Positions 7,954 through 16,912 of a stretch of 64,000 bases of DNA are shown here, piece by piece. A program made the translations under genes and the position numbers. Every line of letters starts with the position of its first letter. Position 1 is the first letter of the stretch. The notes beneath the pieces were generated by a model, which ran no database searches, was not told the DNA's origin, and was given only the letters and a program-made list of their open reading frames with translations. Source of the DNA: Acidobacteriota bacterium (GTDB lineage Bacteria; Acidobacteriota; Vicinamibacteria; Vicinamibacterales; 2-12-FULL-66-21); the NCBI GenBank assembly GCA_003222675.1, contig QHWT01000042.1, positions 39,258 to 103,257 of the forward strand, given 5' to 3'.

Positions 7954-9387
7954 TCAGGCCGGGATGCGCGGAATTTCTCCGAGTACCGGCACCTCGAATT
8001 CGCTCTGCAGCGCGCGGACGTCGTGAACGGAACGATCCAGAAACTCGCGGCCAACGGCGGCGCCCGCGCCCAGGACGAGTCCCGCAACGATCGCCAGCGC
8101 CATGATCTTGAGGAAATCGGGCTTGCTGGGACGTGTCGGCAGATCGGCCGGGTACAACACGCTGAAGCGCTCGCCGCCCTGTTTACGCGCAAGATTCTCG
8201 GCTGTGATCGCCGACTGGTGCCGCGTGGTGAGGTCGGTGTAGTGCGCCCTCTCCATCGTGACCTCGCGCTCGAGCGACAAAAGCTCCTGCTCGACCATCG
8301 GGGCCGCGTCCACGCGACTCTGATACAGCGCGATCTGGCTCTGCGCGGCCTTCGAAGCGCGCTTCAATTCGGCAATCCGCAGTCTCGACGCGTCCCGTTC
8401 CTGCGTTTTCTGCTTGTAGGCCGGATCCGTCGTGAGCCCGTCGTCTTTGCCGGACTGCTGCTGCGCGGCCGCCAGATCTTTGCGCGCGCTCGAGAGATCT
8501 TCCTGGAGACGCGCGATTTCGGGGTGCTTGTCCGTATAGAGCGTCCGTGCCTCGGTCAGCTCCTTTTGCAGCTGATTGACGCGCGCCTGCGCTGCATGGA
8601 TTGCCGCGGCGCTCGATGCCGTCGTGCCACTGCCGCCCTGGCGCATCGCTTCGATCTGGTACTCGATGCTCGTGAGCCGATCCTGCTCGCTGCGCAGCAT
8701 GTTCGAGACGGACTCGAACTGGTTGCGCAGCCCATTGACCATCTGAACGTTGGCGTTCACTTGATCGGGAAGGCGGCCCATGTTCGCCTGCTTTTTGATC
8801 CGGAGATCGTTCTCCAGGTTCGTCAGCCGCGATTGGCTCGCCTGGACCTGCTGGCTCAATACCTCGGACGTGTTTTCGGTCCGCTCGATCTGACTTTTCG
8901 AGTTCTCTTCGACAAACACGTAGGCGATCCGATTGGCGATGCGTTGCGCGCGCGCCGCCTCGCTGTCCGTGTAGCCGAGTACGAAGCTGTCGATCCCCTT
9001 GTAATCGGACTTGGTGATCGGGTTTGGCACCGAGATGTTCTGCTCCACGTTGACACGCAGCCACTGCGCCACCTGGTCCACCGGGTACTCGGGGTTGATG
9101 CGCTCTTCCCTCACGACGCGCTGGAGGACGGTGGGACTCAAGAGCTGCTGCGAAATCGCGCGCTGGCGCTCCTCTTTGTCGAGCGAGCTCACGCCCTTCA
9201 GGAGTTCCGGCGTCAGCGTTGGCGCCGCGACGCCGATCGTCGCCTGCGAGAGGTACTCGCGCGGGAGCAGCAGCGCCAGCACGCCACCGCCGAAGATGCA
9301 GACCACGAGCGGTACGATGAACCACCACATCCGGCGGTGCACCACCGACATGTAATCAAGCGGGTGAAAACTGCGTTCGTCGATCAT
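7954..9387 (-). CDS. Wzz-family polysaccharide chain-length determinant (XrtA type)
   Basis: A 477-residue polysaccharide co-polymerase. A first transmembrane helix near residues 22-42 (WWFIVPLVVCIFGGGVLALL), a long periplasmic region with extended coiled coil (about 165-400, rich in Q/E/R heptads such as LQEDLSSARKDLAAAQQQ), the Pro-rich motif DLPTRPSKPDF and a second helix near 430-450 (MALAIVAGLVLGAGAAVG) define the family. The split from the kinase (next gene) resembles two-component CapA/CapB systems. The start overlaps the stop of the barrel gene as ATGA, indicating translational coupling. It probably fixes polymer length and bridges to the outer-membrane export proteins. Confidence 0.92.
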   Translation of the reverse strand: MIDERSFHPLDYMSVVHRRMWWFIVPLVVCIFGGGVLALLLPREYLSQATIGVAAPTLTPELLKGVSSLDKEERQRAISQQLLSPTVLQRVVREERINPEYPVDQVAQWLRVNVEQNISVPNPITKSDYKGIDSFVLGYTDSEAARAQRIANRIAYVFVEENSKSQIERTENTSEVLSQQVQASQSRLTNLENDLRIKKQANMGRLPDQVNANVQMVNGLRNQFESVSNMLRSEQDRLTSIEYQIEAMRQGGSGTTASSAAAIHAAQARVNQLQKELTEARTLYTDKHPEIARLQEDLSSARKDLAAAQQQSGKDDGLTTDPAYKQKTQERDASRLRIAELKRASKAAQSQIALYQSRVDAAPMVEQELLSLEREVTMERAHYTDLTTRHQSAITAENLARKQGGERFSVLYPADLPTRPSKPDFLKIMALAIVAGLVLGAGAAVGREFLDRSVHDVRALQSEFEVPVLGEIPRIPA

Positions 9388-10592
9388 TGAATCCTCATGG
9401 GTTGGGCAAAGACGAACTGCACGCCGACACGCTGCCGGTTGACCAGGCCTCCCGGGACGCGCGAGTCCTGCCGTGTATAGGCGTAGAAGCCTTCAAGGCG
9501 GACCCAGCGGGACACTGCGTAACCCATGGTCGAGCGCAGCCACCACGAATCGAGCGCCAGGATCGTCGGATCCAGCGGATTGCTGCGGCGCCACGAAACA
9601 GACTGCTGCACGTACATGCGGTTCCTGGTGATTGGCATTCGCACGAAGCCATGAAACGCCTCGCTCTGGCTGGAACCGCCGAATCCGAACGTTGGCAGCA
9701 ACGAACGCGAGAAGCTCGCGCCGACCGTGGCGCGCTCCATCTGGTGCGTGATCCCGATGCGCACGTATGGGCCCGTGTGGGTAATGTTCGTCGACTGGTC
9801 GATCAAATGCGAAACGCCGGCTGCCGCGTCGAGACTGGTGTGCGGGCCCGTGTCGTATCGAAACGTTGCCCCGACATCCTGGAAAGTCAGGTTACGGCTG
9901 CCCGCGTCGAGTGTGGCGAAACGGATGGCGTACTCGGCGCCGAGGGCGGATCGATCGCTCAGGCGGCGCGCGAGCTCCGCTCGTACACCATTCGTGAAGC
10001 CGCTGCGCAGCAGTGTATTCACGCGTTTGAAATCGACCCACGTGAGGTCGTATCGAACGTTGAGGTCCATGTACTTCGACAGGCGCGACTCCATGCCTCC
10101 GCCGAGCGTGTTCGTGCGCGACCCGGTGCGCGCGAACAGCACGCCATTCAGCTCGAGCTCGTCGGTCGTCGGTACCTTCATGTACGCGTTGTTCAGAAAC
10201 AACGTCAGATGACGCGTCGCGCGGTGACGGATCGACACCTGGCCGCGCTGATCGAATCCGTTGAGTTCGTCAAGATCCATATAGCGCCGCAGGTAACCGC
10301 GATAACTGCTCTCGAAAGTGGTACGCGGGCCGTGGAACTCGAACTGGCCGAACGGTTCGATCAGCAACAGCTGGTCCCCTTGCGTCTCCGGCCGCGTCGG
10401 GAACTCCGCCGCGAGCGCGACGTTGTTGTCGAAGATCGTTGACACGATGACGCCCGGCGTGAACGTCCATCCCGAAATCTGCGTTCCCTCGAACTCTGCC
10501 GGTGTCTGCGCGAAGGCGCCGCGGGAGGCGCTCAGCGTCAGGGCTGAGGCCAGCGCGACAACCGATGCGACGTGCCAGTAGCAGCGCATCAC
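9384..10592 (-). CDS. Outer-membrane beta-barrel protein of the EPS cluster
   Basis: A 402-residue protein with a signal peptide (cleavage near SRGAFAQ) and no internal hydrophobic helix. The mature part is a run of alternating polar/hydrophobic strands rich in Tyr, Arg, Thr and Phe (FESSYRGYLRRYMDL, LNVRYDLTWVDFKR, YVQQSVSWRR) and ends in VGVQFVFAQPMRIQ, all typical of transmembrane beta-barrels. Barrels in this position are common in PEP-CTERM EPS loci and are taken as the outer-membrane exit port or a docking protein. A second Met lies one codon in, so the start is uncertain by 3 bases. Function beyond membrane localisation is inferred from context. Confidence 0.82.
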   Translation of the reverse strand: MMRCYWHVASVVALASALTLSASRGAFAQTPAEFEGTQISGWTFTPGVIVSTIFDNNVALAAEFPTRPETQGDQLLLIEPFGQFEFHGPRTTFESSYRGYLRRYMDLDELNGFDQRGQVSIRHRATRHLTLFLNNAYMKVPTTDELELNGVLFARTGSRTNTLGGGMESRLSKYMDLNVRYDLTWVDFKRVNTLLRSGFTNGVRAELARRLSDRSALGAEYAIRFATLDAGSRNLTFQDVGATFRYDTGPHTSLDAAAGVSHLIDQSTNITHTGPYVRIGITHQMERATVGASFSRSLLPTFGFGGSSQSEAFHGFVRMPITRNRMYVQQSVSWRRSNPLDPTILALDSWWLRSTMGYAVSRWVRLEGFYAYTRQDSRVPGGLVNRQRVGVQFVFAQPMRIQ

Positions 10593-10598
10593 GGCGTC

Positions 10599-11204
10599 CT
10601 ACTTCACCACCACGACGTCGCCGGCCTGCAGCAGCACCGGAGCGCGGTTAGTCTCGAGCGCTTCCTTATAATTGAACGTCAGCGTCTTGATGCCCGTGCC
10701 GGTCTGCCGCTGGATTCGGATGTCCTTCTTCTTGGCGAACTCGGAGAAGCCGCCCACCATCGCGATCGCCTGCACCACTGACAAAGGCCCCTTCAGCTGC
10801 ACCGGACCGGATGATTTCACTTCACCCATCACGTACACGCTCTGCGGTGTGGACTCCGTGACGATCACAGTGACGACGGGGTTGGTGATGTATTCCTTGA
10901 GCGAGGTGGTGAGCGCATCCCGCAGCTCGGTCGGCGTCTGACCGGCGGCCCGTACGTCGCCGACGAATGGCAGCGTGATCTTGCCGTCGGGCCGAATCTG
11001 CAGCGACTGCGACAACTGCGAGTCCTTGTAGACCTCGATGCGAAGCTTGTCACCCGGGAACAGGCGGTAATCCGGCGTGACCTCCTCGGCAGTGGACATG
11101 GACGACGACGGGGTCGCGGGGGCCGGCGCCCGACGCGCTTCCTGCGCAAACGCCGGGCTCAGCAGAATCAGGAAAGAGAACGCCGTGAATGTGGCAGTCT
11201 TCAT
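10599..11204 (-). CDS. Wza-like polysaccharide export protein
   Basis: A 201-residue periplasmic/outer-membrane export protein. The signal peptide ends near SPAFAQ, with no lipobox Cys, so unlike classical Wza it is probably not a lipoprotein. Then come the poly_export domain (DYRLFPGDKLRIEVYKDSQL; IRPDGKITLPFVGDV; ELRDALTTSLKEYI) and a SLBB domain (VYVMGEVKSSGPVQL ... LQAGDVVVVK). This short two-domain form is the one found with PEP-CTERM EPS loci. AAAGG precedes the ATG. It is followed after 6 bases by the barrel gene and is preceded by the GGDEF-like gene. Confidence 0.92.
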   Translation of the reverse strand: MKTATFTAFSFLILLSPAFAQEARRAPAPATPSSSMSTAEEVTPDYRLFPGDKLRIEVYKDSQLSQSLQIRPDGKITLPFVGDVRAAGQTPTELRDALTTSLKEYITNPVVTVIVTESTPQSVYVMGEVKSSGPVQLKGPLSVVQAIAMVGGFSEFAKKKDIRIQRQTGTGIKTLTFNYKEALETNRAPVLLQAGDVVVVK

Positions 11205-11215
11205 GGCTATACCTT

Positions 11216-11686
11216 TTATTGAGCGTTAGAAGCATTGGACCGCGCCCCCGGCTCACGCCGAGGCATCCCGGTCCGGGCCTCAGCGACGCGCCGCAGCGTG
11301 TCGGCATCAGCCCCATGGGTTGGGCAGCACGCCGCGCCGACTTCAATCGAGAGCGGCGAGGAGAACTGATAATGTTCCAGGCGCGTCATCAGCCGATCGA
11401 TGACGCGCATCGAGTTCTGCATGTCGGCGTCGAGGAGCACCATCGAGAGGCGTCCCTCCGGGGTTGCCGACAGGAGATCGGTTTCACGGACTTCCCGGCT
11501 CACCAGTTGCGCGATTTCCCGCGCGGCTTCCTGGCGCGTACGCCCTTCGGACTGCGGATCCACGACGACAAGCGTCAGGAAGTTCTGAGACCGTACTGCG
11601 CGCTTCAACTCATTGTTGAGCACGAAGTCGAAGGCCTCGGGTGTGAGCACGCGGAAGTCCTCTTGAAGGAACGGTTCGTCGGCCAT
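11216..11686 (-). CDS. Degenerate GGDEF-like domain protein
   Basis: A 156-residue soluble protein. The pattern PEAFDFVLNNELKRAVRSQNFLTLVVV ... IAQLVSREVRETDLLSATPEGRLSMVLLDAD ... LSIEVGAACCPTHGADADTLRRVAEA (key parts only) follows the secondary structure and the RETDLL / V.ACCPTHG positions of diguanylate cyclase domains. The GGDEF signature is replaced by TPEGR, so cyclase activity is very unlikely; a sensor or protein-interaction role is possible. The ATG at 11686 overlaps the stop of the sigma-54 activator gene (TGATG); a GTG at 11689 also overlaps it. The pairing suggests it modulates the activator or the EPS machinery. The assignment rests on motif pattern only. Confidence 0.6.
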   Translation of the reverse strand: MADEPFLQEDFRVLTPEAFDFVLNNELKRAVRSQNFLTLVVVDPQSEGRTRQEAAREIAQLVSREVRETDLLSATPEGRLSMVLLDADMQNSMRVIDRLMTRLEHYQFSSPLSIEVGAACCPTHGADADTLRRVAEARTGMPRREPGARSNASNAQ

Positions 11687-12801
11687 CACGACGCTTTATC
11701 GAGCTCCGCTTCCTTGATCTTGTAGAGCAGCGCCTTGTAGCTGATGCCGAGGATTTCCGCCGCCTCGCGGCGGTTCCAGCGCGTCTGCTGAAGCGTACGG
11801 AAGATCAGCTCGCGTTCAGCTTCACGTGCCGCGTGTCGTGCGATGTCCTTGAGGGACCCGGTGATAAACACCGGGGCAGCCGGCGCGGCCACCGCCATCG
11901 CCGGCGCCACGGCGAGCGGTGCCGGCTCGATAGTCTGGAGCGCGGGAATCGGGCCGACAGGCATCGTGCGTCCGGCGATCGCATTGGCGAGGTCGCGACG
12001 GATCGGCGCGTCGGTGCCGAGAATCAGCATCCGCTTCACCAGGTTCTCCAGTTCGCGGACGTTGCCCGGCCACTCGTACTCGGCGAACAGGCGCAGTGTG
12101 TCGGTTGCGAGCGCGGGCGCGGGCTTGTTGTAGTGCTCCGAATACCGGTGCAGAAAGTATTCCGTGAGCGCCGGGATTTCGTCACGGCGCTGGCGCAGCG
12201 GAGGAAGGGTGATGCAGACGACGTTGAGACGGAAGTATAGATCCTCGCGGAATTGTCCCTCGGCAACCGCAGACTCGAGGTCCCGGTTCGTCGCGGCCAC
12301 GACACGCACGTCGACGCGCACATCCTGCCGTCCCCCGAGCCGCGCGAACTCGCCGTCCTGCAGCACCTGGAGCAGCTTCGCCTGCAGCGCCCCTCCCATC
12401 TCGCTGATCTCGTCGAGGAACATTGTCCCGTGATGGGCGAATTCGAACTTGCCGGGTTTCTGCTGAATCGCACCGGTGAATGCGCCGCGCTCGAAGCCGA
12501 AGAGTTCCGATTCGAGCAACTCGGCCGGCAAAGCTGCGCAATTGACCTTTACAAATGTGCGATCGCGACGTGGCGATGCCGCGTGGATTCCGCGCGCGAC
12601 GAGTTCCTTCCCGGTGCCGCTCTCGCCGCGTACCAGCACCGTCACGTCGGTATCGGCCACACGACCAATGAGCTCGCGTACTTCGCGCATCTTGTCGCTC
12701 GCGCCGAGCAGCTCGCCGTGTGGCCGGCGGCTGACGTGCGTTGTCGAGAGATCAACATCCGCAGAGGCTCCGTACGCGCGTGGTTGAGTCGTCCACTGCA
12801 C
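11686..12801 (-). CDS. Sigma-54-dependent transcriptional activator without receiver domain
   Basis: A 371-residue enhancer-binding protein. After about 30 variable residues comes the AAA+ core: Walker [17 protein letters not shown] near residue 60, the sigma-54 contact motif RGAFTGAIQ near 110, Walker [10 protein letters not shown] and the arginine fingers ([12 protein letters not shown]). The Fis-type HTH is at the end ([20 protein letters not shown]). No receiver domain is present, so activity must be set by another partner. The start codon is GTG. It is the first gene of the EPS operon, and a -24/-12 site lies just upstream, so it may be sigma-54 controlled itself. Confidence 0.92.
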   Translation of the reverse strand: MQWTTQPRAYGASADVDLSTTHVSRRPHGELLGASDKMREVRELIGRVADTDVTVLVRGESGTGKELVARGIHAASPRRDRTFVKVNCAALPAELLESELFGFERGAFTGAIQQKPGKFEFAHHGTMFLDEISEMGGALQAKLLQVLQDGEFARLGGRQDVRVDVRVVAATNRDLESAVAEGQFREDLYFRLNVVCITLPPLRQRRDEIPALTEYFLHRYSEHYNKPAPALATDTLRLFAEYEWPGNVRELENLVKRMLILGTDAPIRRDLANAIAGRTMPVGPIPALQTIEPAPLAVAPAMAVAAPAAPVFITGSLKDIARHAAREAERELIFRTLQQTRWNRREAAEILGISYKALLYKIKEAELDKAS

Positions 12802-12813
12802 GCCTGCAGTTCA

Positions 12814-12828
12814 GCAAGGCGAATGCCA
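12814..12828 (-). promoter_or_regulatory. Candidate sigma-54 promoter of the EPS operon
   Basis: Read on the minus strand the site is TGGCATTCGCCTTGC: GG and GC separated by exactly 10 bases, with the preferred TGGCA and TTGC elements. The predicted start point falls almost on the GTG codon at 12801, which would give a leaderless message or mean the real start is elsewhere. This lowers confidence. Confidence 0.5.
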
Positions 12829-12978
12829 CGACGGAAAAAGTTTGGAGAACTTGGAGAAAGGGCGGGAGTTCCGCAAAAATTACCGCCCATTGTTCCGCGC
12901 CGGTGACCACCGCCGCGGAACACAAATACTTACTGTGGGTAGGTTGGCTGCCCTTCGAGGTCTGCAGTTAGCAACGCG

Positions 12979-14580
12979 CTAAGCCCGGCTGATCCCGCAT
13001 TCCTTGATCTTGTTGAGCAAGGTCTTGTAGCTCACGCCGAGGATCTGAGCGGCCTTGCGCCGGTTCCAATGGACCTGCCGAAGCGTTTGCTCGATCGCCG
13101 CGCGCTCGGCTTTCATCGCGGCGGCCTTGGCGACTGTCGCGAGTGAACCGCCACCCGACTCTCCAGTTCCCTCATCAGCCACGGGCTCGACGTCGTCGAT
13201 CTCCACTTCCGGCGGTGGCAGCGGCGGCGCGTACGAGACTGGCGGCAGCGCCGCGCCGAGTCCGCCCGGCATACCAGCGCCGACCATGACGGCGGCCGCT
13301 ACTGGCGTCGCAGCCATCGCGTGCGCACGCTGCATGTTGCGTTCGATCTCACGGACGACGAGCTGCTCGTCCTGGAGAATCACGACCCGCTTGATCATGT
13401 TCTCCAGCTCGCGGATATTGCCTGGCCAGTCGTACTGCAGGAAGAGATGCCGGAGCGTATCCGAGATGAGGCGCGCGGGGCGGTTGTACTTGCGGGAATA
13501 GCGCGCGACGAAGAAGTCGGTCAGCGTCGCGACCTCATCGCGCCGTTCACGCAACGCCGGCACGACCAACTCGATGACCTTGAGCCGATAGTAGAGATCC
13601 TCGCGGAAGTCCCCGCTCAGCATCATCTTCTCGAGGTCACGGTTCGTTGCCGCCACGATGCGGACGTCGACTTGGATGCGCTTGTTGCTGCCCAGTTTCG
13701 TGAACTCGCCGTCCTGGAGGACGTGCAGCAGCTTGGCCTGGAGCGCCGGCTTCATCTCACCGATCTCGTCGAGCATCAGCGTTCCGGTGTCTGCCTGCTC
13801 GAACTTGCCGATTCGAGTTGTAGCCGCGCCGGTGAACGCGCCGCGCTCGTGACCGAAGAGCTCGCTTTCGAGAAGCTCGGCCGGCAGCGCCGCGCAGTTG
13901 ACTTTCACGAATGGGCGATTGCGGCGCGTCGATCGCTGGTGAATGGCGCGCGCGACGAGTTCCTTGCCGACACCGCTCTCGCCACGGATGAGCACGGTGA
14001 CGTCGCTGTCCGCCACCTGCTCGATCACGGTCGCGATGCCGCGCATCTTCTCGCTGTTGCCCCATACCGCGCGATCCTCGTCGTCGCTCAGCTGCTGACG
14101 GAGTTCGCTCAGCTCGGAGACGAGCCGATTCTTTTCGATCGCATTCTTGATTGCGACATCGAGGGCGATTTCGCCGAGTCCTTCCGGATCGTCTGGCTTG
14201 ACCACGTAATCGGCGGCGCCGAGGCGCACCGCTTCGACGATCGTCGATGCCTGGTTGCGACCTGACAGCATGATGACTTGCGATTCCGGCCGCGATGCCT
14301 TCAACGCGCGCAGCGTTGCCATACCGTCGAGGCCGGGCATCATCACATCGAGCAGCACCACGTCCGGCGATTCTGTCTGTTTCATTGACGCGAGCAGCTC
14401 ATCACCGCGCGTGTAGCAGCGCGCTTCGTAGCCGCGTAAAGAAAGGAAGGTTCGCAGGTAGGCGGCGAAAGCCGAGTCGTCATCCACAATGGCGACGTAT
14501 GGCTTTTTCCCCGTCTTTCCGGCGATCACGGGCGCGCGCTGGTCTGTATCACTGGGCTGCACTGGAAGGCGAGTGTCCAT
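12979..14580 (-). CDS. prsR: PrsR-like sigma-54 response regulator of the PEP-CTERM system
   Basis: A 533-residue NtrC-type regulator. A receiver domain near residues 30-145 (YVAIVDDDSAFAAYL; phospho-acceptor Asp in VVLLDVMMPGLDG) is followed by the AAA+ domain (RGESGVGKELVARAIH; RGAFTGAAT sigma-54 contact loop; LMLDEIGEMK) and, after an Ala/Pro/Glu-rich linker (about 430-490), a Fis-type HTH (RKAAQILGVSYKTLLNKIK). Its place beside an XrtA EPS locus matches PrsR, the partner of the PrsK kinase, which in Zoogloea activates PEP-CTERM genes with sigma-54. No PrsK gene is in the window. The ATG at 14580 is preferred; the frame also opens at a TTG at 14601. A -24/-12 site upstream suggests autoregulation. 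Confidence 0.9.
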   Translation of the reverse strand: MDTRLPVQPSDTDQRAPVIAGKTGKKPYVAIVDDDSAFAAYLRTFLSLRGYEARCYTRGDELLASMKQTESPDVVLLDVMMPGLDGMATLRALKASRPESQVIMLSGRNQASTIVEAVRLGAADYVVKPDDPEGLGEIALDVAIKNAIEKNRLVSELSELRQQLSDDEDRAVWGNSEKMRGIATVIEQVADSDVTVLIRGESGVGKELVARAIHQRSTRRNRPFVKVNCAALPAELLESELFGHERGAFTGAATTRIGKFEQADTGTLMLDEIGEMKPALQAKLLHVLQDGEFTKLGSNKRIQVDVRIVAATNRDLEKMMLSGDFREDLYYRLKVIELVVPALRERRDEVATLTDFFVARYSRKYNRPARLISDTLRHLFLQYDWPGNIRELENMIKRVVILQDEQLVVREIERNMQRAHAMAATPVAAAVMVGAGMPGGLGAALPPVSYAPPLPPPEVEIDDVEPVADEGTGESGGGSLATVAKAAAMKAERAAIEQTLRQVHWNRRKAAQILGVSYKTLLNKIKECGISRA

Positions 14581-14658
14581 TTCGTTTCCCACTTCATTCA
14601 AGAGTTGTACCTCGACAGCATCCTTGCTCAGACCAAGCAGAAAATTTAGGTAGATTGA

Positions 14659-14673
14659 GCAACAGTTTTCCCA
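14659..14673 (-). promoter_or_regulatory. Candidate sigma-54 promoter of the PrsR-like gene
   Basis: On the minus strand the site reads TGGGAAAACTGTTGC, with GG-N10-GC spacing and an exact TTGC -12 element. The predicted start is near 14647, leaving a leader of about 65 bases before the ATG at 14580. It is divergent from the site at 14733, so both could share one activator-binding region between them. Confidence 0.5.
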
Positions 14674-14732
14674 CGCCGCGCGTCATTCCTGGCTTCGGGT
14701 GTTCAATCCTCGAAGGGCTATGAATCGCTTTA

Positions 14733-14747
14733 TGGCACAGCCCTTGT
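14733..14747 (+). promoter_or_regulatory. Candidate sigma-54 promoter of the PEP-CTERM-like gene
   Basis: TGGCACAGCCCTTGT has a perfect TGGCAC -24 element, a 5-base spacer and TTGT at -12. The predicted start is near 14759, about 100 bases before the small PEP-CTERM-like gene. It is the best -24 match in the window. Confidence 0.65.
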
Positions 14748-14857
14748 AGTTTGGCGAGTCGTCACGGCGTCAGCTGCAGCCCGCAGCGGCCGGAAGCGAA
14801 TCAGGCGTTTCAGGCGACGCCGGTCAGTGGTCCATCGGCCCCGCGGCGCCGTGACGA

Positions 14858-15139
14858 ATGAGAGCTCGGACCATGAGATTGGATGTAAGTCGAATGTATC
14901 GAGCGGAGATTGTCGTCTTACGCACGTTCGTAGCTTCTGTCGCGTTCGTCGGCTGCGCCGCACTGGCGGAGGCCGCGCCTGCGACGACCGGCGACCCGTC
15001 TGCCGCTAGCCAGTCGACACCGGCGCTGGCAGTGCAGCAGGTGCGCGTCCCATTGCTGGGATTGCGGGACGAGGCAGCGATGGTGCTGGTCGGCACCGCG
15101 CTCATCGGATTGGCGGCCGCGGTACGTCGCGCGGCCTGA
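14858..15139 (+). CDS. Small secreted protein with divergent PEP-CTERM-like sorting signal
   Basis: A 93-residue protein with an N-terminal signal segment (hydrophobic VVLRTFVASVAFVGCAALA, then AEAAPA), a short Thr/Ser/Ala/Gln stretch, and a C-terminal tripartite tail: VP near residue 64, a hydrophobic helix with MVLVGTALIGLAAAV, then RR and the end. The tail matches PEP-CTERM signals cut by exosortase, except that the usual PEP motif is replaced (VPLLGLRDEAA). If cut, the mature protein would be only about 30-40 residues, perhaps a surface peptide attached to the EPS. ATGs at 14873 and 14897 are alternative starts; none has a strong ribosome site. It lies downstream of a good sigma-54 site and divergent from the PrsR-like regulator. 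Confidence 0.6.
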   Translation: MRARTMRLDVSRMYRAEIVVLRTFVASVAFVGCAALAEAAPATTGDPSAASQSTPALAVQQVRVPLLGLRDEAAMVLVGTALIGLAAAVRRAA

Positions 15140-15225
15140 CGACCCATCGTTTCGAGGCGGGCCGGTTTGCCGGCGGCGTATTGTCCGCACCCGCAGCCGG
15201 ACGCCTTCGAATCCCTTCTCTTCGT

Positions 15226-16763
15226 ATGTCCATCTGCGCTTCCGCCTGCTTGCCGCTTCGCACTTGCGCGGCGGTGCTCGTGCTGGCGCTGTCGACGGGC
15301 GCGACGGCCCGCAGCGCCATTGTCGTTGGACCCGGTGGGGATCTGCAGGCCGCCATCAACGGCGCAACCGGCGGAGACGTGATCACCTTGACGGCCGGCG
15401 TCACTTACACGGGAAACTTCCTGCTGCCGACACACGGCGGGAGTGGAGTGGTCACCATTCGCACGAAGCCAGACGACCGGCTTCCCGCACCCGGTCAACG
15501 CGTAAGCCCTCAAGACGCGCCAAGACTGGCAAGGCTGCAGTCCGGCAATTCCGGGCCGGCGCTGCAAACAGCGCCGGGGGCGCGGGGCTGGCGGCTCGAG
15601 TTGCTGGAGTTCGGCCCGAACGCCGGCCGCGCGACTTGGCGATCGATCGATGTTACATCCACGGGGATCGCGCGGTTGGCCAGAAGCGCGGCATCGCGCT
15701 CAACAGCGGCGCTACGGAGATCACTGGATCGCACATCGACGAGATCAAGGAGATCGGCTTCGAGTCGCAGGCGATCGCCGGTTGGAACGGTCCCGGTCCT
15801 TTTCGTATCGACAACAATCACCTGGAAGCGGCTGGCGAGGTCTTTCTCCTCGGTGGCGCAACACCGGGGATCCACGACCTCGTGCCTTCAGACGTCGTCT
15901 TCACGCGGAACTACGTCGGACGCCCCGAAGCATGGCTAACCGAGAAGTGGCAGGTGAAGAACCTGTTCGAGTTGAAGAACGCGCGCCGCGTCATGGTCTC
16001 AATGAACCTGTTCGAGCATAATTGGGTGGCGGCTCAGCCCGGCTACGCAATTGTGCTGACGCCGCGGGGCGAGCACGGGGAAGCCGCATGGGCCGTCGTC
16101 GAAGACGTGACCTTCAGACTCAACATCGTCCGCGACGTGGCCGCCGCGATCAACGTGCTTGGCCACGACGACGCAGGCCCGAGCGGGCTGGCGCGGCGAG
16201 TTCGGATCTCCGAGAACCTGTTTTACGGGTTCGATCGCGAGAAGTGGAAGGGCAACGGGTTCTTTCTTTTGATCAACGACGGCCCACCGGATATCACCGT
16301 AGAACGAAACACGATTCTGCAGGCGGGTAATCTCATCGAGGCTGCCGGACGTCAGGCGGGCGCGCCCGTCACGATTGAGCGCTTCATCTTTAGAGACAAC
16401 ATCGCGCTTCACAATGCGTTCGGCGTTCATGGTCAGGGCCGGGGTGTGGGGAAGGACACGTTGAATGCCTACTTTCCGGACGTGGAGTTCGATCACAATG
16501 TCCTCGCTGGCGCAAACCCATCCGCATATCCGCCGGCGAACTTCTTTCCAAGCGCCGCTGCCCTGATGGCAGAGTTCGTTGCTCCCGAGGCGAGAGACTT
16601 CCGGCTGAAATCGGGCAGCAAGTACCTCACAGCCGCCGCGGACGGAGGCCCAATTGGCGCTCCAATGCGGGAGTTGGCGCAGATCCTCGAAGGATCTGAC
16701 ACGAAGCAAGACGATCGATCGAACAACCGATCTCATCCGAGAGGACGCGGATCCGGCGGCTAG
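15226..16763 (+). pseudogene. Secreted parallel beta-helix protein, paralogue 1, frameshifted with internal deletion
   Basis: The first of four tandem beta-helix paralogues. Frame 1 (from the ATG at 15226) gives a signal peptide (CAAVLVLALSTGATARS) and the conserved opening GGDLQAAINGATGGDVITL to LLEFGPNAG near 15630. The family then continues in another frame from DLAIDRCYIHGD near 15640 through VGQKRGIALNSGA, QAIAGWNGPGPF and VKNLFELKNARRV to the stop at 16763. Compared with its paralogues, about 25-30 residues are missing at the junction, so a deletion not divisible by three broke the frame; an assembly error is the alternative. Unlike the other three it has no FnIII-like insert between the helix halves. 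No clear sigma-54 site was found; it may be read from the PEP-CTERM-like gene 86 bases upstream. Confidence 0.8.
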
Positions 16764-16876
16764 GCCGGCCTGATTCTGTAACTGCTCGACGAGAACGTAA
16801 CGGACAAACCGTCAGCGCGCGCTAGTCGAAACACGTAAGATGCTGACAGGATGTCGCTTGGTCGCGCCGCCACAGT

Positions 16877-16891
16877 CGGCAACAGGATTGT
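16877..16891 (+). promoter_or_regulatory. Weak candidate sigma-54 site before beta-helix paralogue 2
   Basis: CGGCAACAGGATTGT has the right GG-N10 spacing but ends in GT, and the predicted start would leave a leader of only about 10 bases before the ATG at 16913. Weak support. Confidence 0.28.
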
Positions 16892-16912
16892 AGTCTCGAG
16901 CGCATCGGTCTG

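Noticed and set aside
7744..9390. Long open frame on the plus strand opposite the Wzz-like gene
   Set aside because: It mirrors the Wzz coding frame, has no domain or ribosome site, and GC-rich codon bias often leaves such antisense frames open.
14690..14722. Possible tRNA T-arm (GTTCAATCC) in the PrsR-PEP-CTERM gap
   Set aside because: No acceptor, D or anticodon arms can be folded around it.
15150..15185. Sigma-54 site before beta-helix paralogue 1
   Set aside because: The nearest GG and TTTGC are 11 bases apart, not 10, and sigma-54 spacing is strict.
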